A stretch of DNA of 64,000 nt from Anodontia alba (taxonomy: Eukaryota; Mollusca; Bivalvia; Lucinida; Lucinidae). The stretch is from NCBI GenBank assembly GCA_964016985.1, contig OZ024833.1, forward strand, positions 65,085,985-65,149,984, read 5' to 3'. How positions within the stretch are numbered: the first letter of the stretch is position 1; the number at the start of each line of letters is the position of its first letter. Below are positions 56,395 to 64,000 of the stretch, in pieces. A program made the position numbers and the translations under genes. The notes beneath the pieces are model-generated. The model saw nothing but the letters and a program-made list of their open reading frames with translations. It was not told the origin of the DNA and made no database searches.

Positions 56395-56632
56395 GGGCCC
56401 AGTTGTTCAAAACTAGCGATGTCGTTAGTTGACATATTGTTAAACCTTTGATCATTAAACATGGCATATACGCTGATACTTTTGCTGAAACAAAAATGTG
56501 AGTAGCTTGCAAAAGCTTCGCACATTTTTCAGCAAAAATACTTGTGATTCTGATGTTGTACTTACTAGAACAGATAACATTTTGACCACTAACGCGCTCG
56601 TTAAGCTAACAACACTTTGAACAACTGGGCCC
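56395..56632. mobile_element. Family F MITE
   Basis: GGGCCCAGTTGTTCAAAACT and TTTGAACAACTGGGCCC ends; core GTGAGTAGCTTGCAAAAGC(TtCgCAC), one arm shortened. Confidence 0.88.
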
Positions 56633-56637
56633 TGGAT

Positions 56638-56830
56638 AATACCGTATTTAGCCTAAATATTTAGACATGTTAACTCTTTACCGTACTTTTTCTTAAGTTT
56701 GTTCGTCCATTTTACCACCTGTTGATGTGTCCATAAAACTGATTGGTTAATGCAAATAGCTTAGACCCTGACCTGGATCTGCATTGTTTGCTTCTGCCTC
56801 TGTCCCAGTACTACAGATTTTTACGTAGTT
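56638..56830 (+). mobile_element. Family G2 MITE, hairpin shortened
   Basis: ATACCGTATTTAGCCTAAAT then TTAACTCTTTACCGTACTT; the hairpin is reduced to GACCCTGACCTGGATCTGCA. Confidence 0.7.
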
Positions 56831-56986
56831 CTGATAACTATTTTGTGTTTCGTTACAAATGATGATTCTCAAACCATTGCTATGCGGCATGGGATAATTG
56901 TCCTCCAGAATAGGCAGAATGAGCAATAAACTGTGCCTTTTGTCTGAAAATCGTTGTCCTTGGATACTGAAACGAAAAGTACTTAC

Positions 56987-57150
56987 CCATGTTTGAAAAA
57001 TCATCAAACAATATTATTTCTTTAATAAGATGTGCTGGAGATTTGTTAATAACGCTATGTACAAGTCGGAGAAGAACACTCCAAGCTTCGTTGTGAAAAC
57101 ATATGATGATGCTGGTTTCCGGTAGATCAGGACGGAACTGACGTGGGCAG
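56987..57150 (-). CDS. GALNT: GALNT-B exon 4: glycosyltransferase domain start (FHNEAW)
   Basis: 164 nt encoding [38 protein letters not shown] and [13 protein letters not shown]. It includes the [13 protein letters not shown] nucleotide-sugar binding strand. Acceptor CATTCCAG; donor GTAAGTACTT resembles that of GALNT-A exon 4, so some sequence identity extends a few bases into the intron. Confidence 0.96.
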
Positions 57151-57587
57151 CTGGAATGTTTACACAGAGTAAGAATATGAGCATACACTCACGGAAAATA
57201 AAGTTGACATTCCATTTAAACTGTCTCCAAATGACTTAAGAAATGATTGCGAAACTGTGTCCATTTATAAAGTTGGACACTGTATACCTGATATATTGAT
57301 TCCATCTTATCTAAATATATTTAGAGATAAGATAAAAAAAATATACGTTTTAATGTTGTGTTTTATTTACAACTCATTGATCATGTCAGTGGTTGGTGTG
57401 AAATCTTACTTGATCAGTGTAGCGAGACCATATCTCTTACCGTGCAATGGGTAATGTTATTTTTTACCAGTCACCATAGCATATCCATTTACCCCTAGTA
57501 TGATAAAAGAGGAGCATTTTTACCTCAGGGTGTGTTATGGACCGTCTCTTGGTTTGTAATAGTCCACTGTTTGCCTTCAGAACATAA

Positions 57588-58225
57588 TACGATGGACGGT
57601 CGAAAATATATGGACTTTTTGCCCTTTCTCAAAAACCGTTAAATATTTTTCAAAAATTATTTTTATTCTTTTTCGTCTATACATTTTTGCCATCTTTGTG
57701 GAAGCTTTTGTATTCCCTCTGCAAACCATGAAGTATACCTACTGTTGAAATACCGATTTACAGCTGAAATTATAGCCGCTCTGGATTCATATATAGCTAC
57801 CTCCTTCAATGTCACTGCAATCTTTGTTGACAAAAACTTCAACATTCGCCACCATTGTTGGGATCACTGCCTCAGCGGGTTTGTCCCTCACGTTAGACCT
57901 GCCCTCGTTAAATTGTGAAACCCAGCTATTAAAAGTTGAACGGGATATGCAGGCTTTAGAAAAACTTTTCTACCACCTTTGAAAATGTGGCAATGCTTTT
58001 CACCCTCAAAGAGCAAGAATTTTATAGATCTCTGTTCCTTCAGCTTAGAGACTATGGTAGCCCTAACACCTACCTTGTTTAAATGCACAAAAACTTCTCA
58101 CTAAAAATAAACTGATCGATTTATAGGCAATTAAATGTAGTTTTCGCTCGTCTATATGTGTCAGTAGCTGCACGTGGAAAGACAAGAGCATGAAAAGTCC
58201 GAATATTTTCTGATCGCCCCTTGTA
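57588..58225 (-). mobile_element. Internally deleted mariner-like element (about 640 bp)
   Basis: Bounded by TA on both sides. The left end CGATGGACGGTCGAAAATAT is matched by the complement of the right end (CAAGGGGCGATCAGAAAATAT), followed in both by a GGACTTTT match. The minus strand retains an N-terminal transposase part (VRATIVSKLKEQRSIKFLLF) and a C-terminal part (SRAAIISAVNRYFNSRYTSW, FAEGIQKLPQRWQKCIDEKE). The two parts are joined near VTLKEVAIYESRAA with no catalytic core between. It is a non-autonomous derivative. Confidence 0.85.
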
Positions 58226-58276
58226 TTACCATTATACATCATAGAATTACCATTTATACCTATATTATGGTACATC

Positions 58277-58497
58277 TTTGCCTATCAATGCTGAGTGGGC
58301 TCTATTACCTCATCTCTTTGACCAGGTCCTTTTCCAACAGAACGGTGCCTGGTTAGTTTTTATTATCACCATGTTTTGCAGAAATTCCTGTATTAAAAGC
58401 AAACAGCCTGATCAGAAGACACATTCTGTGGCGTCTGAACAGGGTCTACATTGTTTGCGATTGTCCCTTTTATGGGAAAGGCACAAATGGGTTAACT
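58277..58497 (+). mobile_element. Family G MITE
   Basis: GCTGAGTGGGCTCTATTACC on the left, AGGCACAAATGGGTTAA on the right. Inner hairpin CCTGATCAGAAGACACATTC is decayed. Confidence 0.78.
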
Positions 58498-58646
58498 CCT
58501 TACCATACTTGTATTAAAATGTGAACAAGTAAACTGAAGTACTGAAATTGGTTCATTGATAGCTATATGAAATCAAAGCACTCAGAGTGCTGATGGGGTT
58601 AATGTCTGAAATTCTAAAGGCCTCAAGAACTAATTGGGATTAACGC

Positions 58647-58685
<39 letters not shown>

Positions 58686-59117
58686 TTATTTGTAAAGTGT
58701 AATCTGAGAGTAGACCTTTTCATCGGTTTGCAGATTTTGGTGACTTTGTACAGATAACATTTTAATGAAATTAATCGGAACAAGCCCGATAGCCCCTTAT
58801 ATTTTACCCAGCGCTGTAGATTTAGTGCGTTTTACTGGAGTATTCATATTCGTCCACCGATATGGTACTCAGTCTGATTAAAATCTTATTCTTTCAAAAG
58901 TTTGAAGTTTTCTTTGGGTTTGGTTTTCTGTGGTTCTGTTTATTTATTCGCTATATAAGCATCAGAGTGATTAAGGCTAATATACTTGGTCACAATTTAG
59001 CAATACCGATGTAGCAGGAAACAGATAGTTATTTGGTTGGTAGTAACAGGAAAACGGATAGTTGAAAGTATGTTAAATCTGGTGGCGGTTTGGCAACCGC
59101 CCCGAAAAAGATCTTAC

Positions 59118-59271
59118 CTGTCATATCTTATATCCGGAAGTGATCGGTGAAGCGAGATCCTATCGCTCACATACCGGTTGAAACCGTGCAATTTGTAGCC
59201 AGCTTCGTAATCAGCTCTTTCCTTAGCAGTTAGTTTATTCTTATCAATCAATATGGCTGATCCATTTTCTC
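59118..59271 (-). CDS. GALNT: GALNT-B exon 3: GENGSA / NRYVSD segment
   Basis: 154 nt encoding GENGSAILIDKNKLTAKERA, then the GYKLHGFNRYVSDRISL segment and RSLPDIRYD. Length and phase equal GALNT-A exon 3. The first half differs from the paralogue at many residues, but LHRSLPD is unchanged. Confidence 0.95.
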
Positions 59272-59354
59272 CTGTTATAATAATAAAATTTTGTTTTATA
59301 ACTGGGTAGTTACCTAAGTTTTCGGACACGTTTACTTCTTGCCATACTTGTTCA

Positions 59355-59632
59355 CATTGCGAAAACACGCCTATTTAAATGTATTGAAAATTTCACCACC
59401 CAAAAATGAAACAAATTCAGATAAAAACTCTGATAGTTTTCATATTTCTGCTCGAAACATAGATTATGGGTATTTGTTAGAACCGCCTCAGCGAGGCAAT
59501 TCTAACGAGTACCCACAATCTATGTTTTGAGCAGAAATAAGAAAAATAATATATACCTCTGTAAACCCCAGTTTTATTATATAAAAGTGGGGTTTAAGGG
59601 GGTCAAAAGTATATAGGTATGTTTACGGGATG
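59355..59632 (-). mobile_element. Family A MITE, reverse orientation
   Basis: Left end CATTGCGAAAACACGCC, core GAACCGCCTCAGCGAGGCAATTC, right end TATAGGTATGTTTACGGGATG. Confidence 0.85.
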
Positions 59633-60014
59633 AATATTTTAACAATTGATTCTATAAGCAATGAGCCTTGACAGCAGTCAACAATCACAAAAATGATGAA
59701 GTGTCGAAATTTTCCGTGCCAAAATATCTAGTTTCGACCAGTTAGGCCTGATCAGTGACTCTAATTCAAATTTCAAAATTCTAGAAATGGGTGTAATGAT
59801 CACAAATTACCAGGAACTTTAAACTTCACTATAGTGAAACAAGGGCAGACGTTTTACGCCCACCATAGGCAAAACACCATCTATAGAAAAAGTTCAGAAA
59901 GGAATGCTCCTTGAGTGCAATAACACACATAGTAATGAATAAAACAGAAATGTCGAAGTTTACTAGGCCAGACTAGCTAATCTCGGCCAAATGAGGCTAA
60001 TTAAGTCCCTTTTA

Positions 60015-60155
60015 CTATCAGCTGGTGTGAGTAAAACTTGCTGGATGAGTAGCAAACATTGTAGATCCTGATCAGATGGCACTTTCTGTGATGTCCGATT
60101 TTGTCTACACTGTTTGGCTAGTCTGTCTGTCTGAATACTTAGGGTAATTACGGTA
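60015..60155 (+). repeat. Family G2 fragment
   Basis: CTGGATGAGTAGCAAACATT, GATCCTGATCAGATGG and TGAATACTTAGGGTAATTAC mark the right two-thirds of a G2 copy. Confidence 0.7.
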
Positions 60156-60205
60156 TTTTTTCAATCGAACATTTTCGAAAAGAAACTATTTCCTTGTGTT
60201 TTACG

Positions 60206-60680
60206 CTAGAGGGCGTAAGCAGTGTTGCAAACTTCATTACTGCTTATGAAGAGTCTCAATAAAACCGAGACTCTCATTTTCTAATCCGTAGTGTGTTCTT
60301 TGTTTCCAAAGGCAATCTTTTTGACGTTTTACTACATTGCAGCTGGTGTTAGTGTCGTGTGGCGGCGGTAGAACATCTCCCCTTACATCACCATAGCGCA
60401 GATTACATTTCATTTCCCCTGGGATCATTGGGCCCATTGTGGTATATTTGAAAATGGAGTTCTGCTCATGTATACGCTAGAGGGCGTAAGCAGTGTTGCA
60501 AACTTCATTACTGCTTATGAAGAGATTCAATAACACCGAGACCCCATTTTCTAATCCGTAGTGTGTTCTTTGTTTCCAAAGGCAATCTTTTTGACGTTTA
60601 TTTTACTACTCTGCAGCTGGTGTTAATGCCGTGTGGCGGCGATAGAACGTCTACCCGTAGATTACCAGGTATGAGATTTC
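60206..60680 (+). repeat. Family X repeat, tandem duplication
   Basis: Two direct copies, about 268 bp apart (60206 and 60474), both begin CGCTAGAGGGCGTAAGCAGT and share GTAGTGTGTTCTTTGTTTCC and GCAGCTGGTGTTA. The LINE at 60664 interrupts the second copy. Confidence 0.82.
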
Positions 60681-61516
60681 AGCCTGTGAAATGTAACAGT
60701 ATGCAGCTTACTAGTAAGCGGCTCAAAGAGATCAACGCAGTTTACTCCTTAAAAGGAACAGTCCTCGAAAACGTTGATAATATTAAATGCCTTGGTGTGA
60801 CAATTTCTAAGGATTAGAAATGGAATACTCATGTAAGCAATGTTGCACAAAAGCAAACAGAACTCACGGTTTCTTAAGTCGTAATCTATCGTCATGCCCC
60901 CCCCCCCCCCCACCCCCCACCACTCACCCCCCCCCCCCCCTCCGCACTCACCCCCAGATGGCATACAAGGGGTTGTACGACCAATCCTGGAGTATGCTAG
61001 CCCTGTTTGGGGCCCACATGGAATAGTTGTCCAAGAAGAATTAGAAAAAGGTTCAGAACCGTGCAGCTAGGTTTGTGACTGGAAACTACAATTTTGGAAC
61101 TGGAAGTATGACCAGCATTTTTGAACAGTTAGGGTGGGAGTCTCTTTACAAGAGACGTAAAGGTAGTAAACTCATATTGCTATTCTAAGGTCTGAAAGGT
61201 AGAGCTAGTATACCTTGTGACGACCTTCAACCCACCCCCAAATAGGTGCAGTAGGAATCAGCATCCAATGGCATTTTAAGTGTCATATGCTAGAACTGAC
61301 ATTTACAAGTACAGTTTCTTCCTAGACACCGTTAGGGATTGGAATGCACACCCTGCATCTATAATATCCTCTGCTGAAAGTTCTGAGGACCCTGTCGCTA
61401 GATTCACATCACTTGTGAGATCTAGAGACTAGTCTTCGCAATCGTTGGCCCTGATGAATGAATGTCTGTTGATGTGTCACCAATAAAATATTCTGATTCT
61501 GATTCTGATTCTGACT
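60664..61516 (+). mobile_element. 5'-truncated LINE (reverse transcriptase C-terminal region)
   Basis: Forward-strand fragments read VKCNSMQLTSKRL, VDNIKCLGVTISKD (then a stop), KWNTHV, SSCP, YKGLYDQSW, NRAARFVTGNYNFGTGSM, LGWESLYKR, DWNAHPASIISSAESSED and ARFTSLVRSRD before TAG. This order matches the C-terminal region of Jockey/CR1-like reverse transcriptases (family memory). The 3' end is a (GATTCT)n tail at 61485-61516. C-homopolymers at 60896-60950 break the frame. It is inserted in a family-X repeat copy. Confidence 0.88.
60896..60955 (+). repeat. Poly-C expansion inside LINE
   Basis: C-runs of about 16 and 15 with CACC spacers, at the place where related elements encode an uninterrupted SSCP-to-AYKGL stretch. 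It could be a true expansion or a sequencing artefact. Confidence 0.85.
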
Positions 61517-61537
61517 AATCAACTCGTAAAATTTACT

Positions 61538-61879
61538 ACAGTCGACTCTCTTTATCTCGAATTCCAAGGGACTCTCTGAAATACTTCGAGATATCCGTAC
61601 TTCGACATATCAGATTTGCAGAATTGAGTAAAAACTAATTCGATTAACCACATTAAACAAATATATGTGTAATTGGACCCTTTAAGTTAGAGATATATTG
61701 AAAATATTGTGGAAAAAGAGGAGAAATTGCTCCTTAGGAGCTTAGGAGCAATTTCTCCTCTTTTCCACAATATTTTTTACATGTTGTTAGATTTTCATGT
61801 TTAGGCAGGGAACAGATTTTCGCTTCGAGATAAGCGGTTATTCGAGATAAGCGAGTTCGAGATAGCGAGAGTCAACTGT
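61538..61879. mobile_element. Family E MITE, second copy
   Basis: Same ends (ACAGTCGACTCTCTTTATCT / GCGAGAGTCAACTGTA) and the same GGAGAAATTGCTCC core, with a short duplication CTTAGGAG at the loop. Confidence 0.88.
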
Positions 61880-62074
61880 AGTTATTTTTTTCAGTGTGAC
61901 TACTATTGAATATATAGAATTATCAATGGAGAACAAAGGCCAGAATGAGATTTTGCGCATGCACAGAATGATATAAATCTGCGCAATTTGCGCATGTCGG
62001 AAGGCACTTTTTCGCTTGAGAAGGACCATATATGATAAGGCCCCTTTTCTAATGACCCGACCAAATATCATTAC

Positions 62075-62171
62075 CAGGAGCGTTCGATGGCTGTGGATCA
62101 TAAACTGCGGCTGGAAAAACCGGGTCCTTTTTCGGAATGAATTCAACCTCTCTTTCTGTCCTAGCGACAAC
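62075..62171 (-). CDS. GALNT: GALNT-B exon 2: stem to catalytic transition (first exon visible)
   Basis: 97 nt, phase 0 to phase 1, with acceptor TTTACACAG and donor GTAATG. It encodes VVARTEREVEFIPKKDPVFP followed by AAVYDPQPSNAPG. It is called exon 2 by comparison with GALNT-A, where the matching exon follows the signal-anchor exon. The open frame continues upstream past the acceptor but has no membrane helix or family similarity there, so that extension is treated as intron. Confidence 0.92.
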
Positions 62172-62499
62172 CTGTGTAAACAAACAAAAAGTTATTCTGA
62201 TTGTTACAGCAAAACGGTAAAAAGAACAAAGAAAGGGCCAGGGACAAATCACAGTCAAATCTAATCCCAACCCCAACCCCTTATATAGACAAGCCCTGTC
62301 TTTTTTAAGGAGACTTGATATATTGGGTACATTTTCCGCCATTTTTAACAAGGAAGGCAACTTTTATGACTTCTTTTTTGCTTTCATACACACCAGTGCC
62401 CTACAGGAATGCAGTCAGCTCTAAGGGGAGCAAATCCTTTCTTTTAGAGTAGACCCATTTTCCACGGGAGACAAAACGATGACCCGTGTTTACAAACAA

Positions 62500-63090
62500 G
62501 AAGGATACATTCTGTACAAGGCAGACAACTTTTGTGACTTTCTGTTTACTGTTATACAAGGCAGACAACTTTTGTGACTTTCTGCTTGGTGTTATACAAG
62601 GGAGACAACTTTTGTGACTTTCTGTTTCCTGTTATACAAGGCAGACAACTTTTGTGACTTTCTGTTTGGTGTTATACAAGGGAGACAACTTTTGTGACTT
62701 TCTGTTTGCTGTTATACAAGGCAGACAACTTTTGTGACTTTCTGTTTGGTGTTATACAAGGCAGACAACTTTTGTTACTTTCTGTTTCCTGTTATACAAG
62801 GCAGACATCTTTTGTTACTTTCTGTTTGCTGTTATACAAGGGAGACAACTTTTGTGACTTTCTGTTTGCTGTTATACAAGGGAGACAACTTTAGTGACTT
62901 CCTGTTTGCTGTTATACAAGGGAGACCACTTTTGTGACTTCCTGTTTGCTGTTATACAAGGCAGACAACTTTTGTGACTTCCTGTTTGCTGTTATACAAG
63001 GAAGACAACTTTAGTGACTTCCTGTTTGCTGTTATACAAGGCAGACAACTTTAGTGACTTCCTGTTTGCTTTTGTACACGAGAGATAACC
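62500..63090 (+). repeat. 40-bp minisatellite, about 14-15 copies
   Basis: Unit: TTATACAAGGCAGACAACTT then TTGTGACTTTCTGTTTGCTG, with G/A and T/C variants (GGGAGACAAC, GACTTCC). The period of exactly 40 is visible across successive lines. Family-K ends flank it (CTTTTAGAGTAGACCC near 62450, hairpin at 63138-63200). It lies right of GALNT-B exon 2, in the presumed first intron. Confidence 0.95.
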
Positions 63091-63137
63091 TTTGTAACTA
63101 CATATCTGCTATCATACACAACAGTTCACATCAAAAA

Positions 63138-63200
63138 AGGTCCTCTAAAAGGAAAGAATTTGCTTCCATAGGGAGTAAATTCTTTCCTTTTAGAGTAGAC
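63138..63200. repeat. Family K hairpin
   Basis: TCCTCTAAAAGGAAAGAATT and AATTCTTTCCTTTTAGAGTA around TGCTTCCATAGGGAGTA. Confidence 0.85.
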
Positions 63201-63849
63201 ACGTTTTCCGAAGGGAGACAAAAAATGAAAGAGTTGCCTCCCCTGAAAATGTATCGATTGACCTTAAAGTTAGACATTAATAAGAGTCAGTCATACAAAG
63301 GCTACAAAAGTCTAAGTTTTATCAAAAGAACAAATGGTACGTGTGCATATGGGTACATGTTTTACGGCGAACTACTGTGCTTTTGAAATCCTTCGGAAAG
63401 ACGTTTTTTTCTTGGCGTTTTATTCCAAATGGAAAAAAATGATTTGTGATTGACACTATCTTATCGTAAACCATTTGTCGTTTAGTTTTCAAATATTTAC
63501 CGCAAAATTTATTTTATGGCGAAACATGGGTTTGACCTATGCAATTACTACAATAAATTGGATTTTTGAAAACTTTTCATCTCGCTTTTTAGTAAAACCT
63601 ATTTTTTGCTTCTCTTCAGTAATTTTTAAGTTATTGATATTCCATAACAATATTGTGAAAATTTCAGAAAATTTTGCAGCCATTTTTACCATGGGAAAAA
63701 TGAAAATATTCGATTTTTTTTTTTATAAATCAATGACAAGACTAAATATTTTTGTGCATAGATAGTTAAGAAAAAATGGTTTTGCATTAAATCGTGCTAA
63801 AAATTTGCAATCTACTTCTTTTTTGTAAAGCGCCAGGCCTAAGACGACT
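63201..63849. other. No gene recognised
   Basis: AT-rich; searched on the minus strand for the missing GALNT-B signal-anchor exon without success. Confidence 0.5.
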
Positions 63850-64000
63850 GAGCCAGCGCATGACAAAACCTACAAAATGGCATCATGTGCACCCAGCGAA
63901 GATCAGCCTGAGCATCCGCCCAGCCTGATTAGTGTGGCAGAGATCTGTTTTGTCGACTTGCCCTCTTGGTCGGCTTTTTTCTCTCCACAAATGTAATTTA
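63850..64000. repeat. Family H MITE, cut by window end
   Basis: GAGCCAGCGCATGACAAAAC and ACCCAGCGAAGATCAGCCTG at the left end; the rest runs off the window or is lost. Confidence 0.75.

Larger units (their letters stand above)
37287..62171 (-). other. GALNT: GALNT-B gene locus: polypeptide N-acetylgalactosaminyltransferase, 5' exon missing
   Basis: Eleven exons (62075-62171, 59118-59271, 56987-57150, 54488-54652, 51148-51355, 50037-50154, 49248-49436, 47722-47850, 41583-41690, 40189-40314, 37287-37433) sum to 1605 nt: 534 codons plus stop, all phases compatible, all introns GT..AG. Family knowledge: these Golgi enzymes transfer GalNAc from UDP-GalNAc to Ser/Thr of proteins. Seen in order: stem, glycosyltransferase A-type domain with FHNEAW and the DSHCE metal-binding DxH motif, the Gal/GalNAc-T segment with WGPDN, the CSHVAHVF segment, then three ricin-type lectin repeats with QxW motifs. 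The VDYGDVS linker before the lectin recalls GALNT1/13, but orthology is not established. The signal-anchor exon is not visible up to 64000. GALNT-A lies downstream in the same orientation, about 12 kb away. Introns are packed with MITEs. No clear AATAAA was seen close after the stop; a candidate lies about 1.1 kb downstream near 36185. Confidence 0.95.

Noticed and set aside
62172..62360. Upstream continuation of the GALNT-B exon 2 frame, ORF starting at 62360
   Set aside because: The extension crosses a good TTTACACAG acceptor, lacks a membrane helix, and the paralogue shows a phase-0 intron at this point.

Overview
This window looks like AT-rich, intron-rich animal DNA, most probably from a bivalve mollusc. 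It has split genes with GT/AG introns, many short palindromic DNA-transposon derivatives, mariner and non-LTR retroelement fragments, and several repeats I associate from memory with bivalve genomes. The species assignment is an inference. No rRNA, tRNA, CRISPR array or prokaryotic operon was seen.

The only protein-coding genes I can support are two tandem, head-to-tail paralogues on the minus strand. Both encode polypeptide N-acetylgalactosaminyltransferases (GALNT family), the Golgi type II membrane enzymes that start mucin-type O-glycosylation. The right-hand gene (called GALNT-B here) has 11 exons between 62171 and 37287 and ends at a TGA stop. It carries the whole catalytic region and a three-repeat ricin-type lectin domain, and its first exon must lie beyond position 64000. 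The left-hand gene (GALNT-A) starts at an ATG at 25238 with a signal-anchor exon. It runs through five further exons to 5660, and its remaining catalytic and lectin exons lie beyond the left edge. Every splice phase agrees, and the shared exons 3 to 6 have identical lengths in the two genes (154, 164, 165 and 208 nt). Two partial exon duplications lie in GALNT-B introns: a copy of the end of an exon at 47528 and a broken lectin exon at about 42557.

Almost everything else is repeats. Regions: 1-5650, repeats and MITEs downstream of GALNT-A exon 6; 5660-25238, GALNT-A with introns full of MITEs, a triple-nested mariner/MITE/LINE at 13715-15801 and a 35-bp minisatellite at 21180-21995; 25240-37280, the intergenic stretch, made largely of MITEs and microsatellites; 37287-62171, GALNT-B with MITEs, tandem repeats of about 170-190 bp, an internally deleted mariner (57588-58225) and a LINE fragment (60664-61516); 62172-64000, a 40-bp minisatellite and unannotated AT-rich DNA.

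The most striking unexplained pattern is that at least four MITE families with unrelated ends (A, B, C and D below) share one long central hairpin. The hairpin sequence differs between families, but changes in one arm are matched by complementary changes in the other. Letters A-X used for repeat families are local labels. Boundaries of repeats are read by eye and may be off by several bases; exon boundaries are supported by phase and paralogue comparison.
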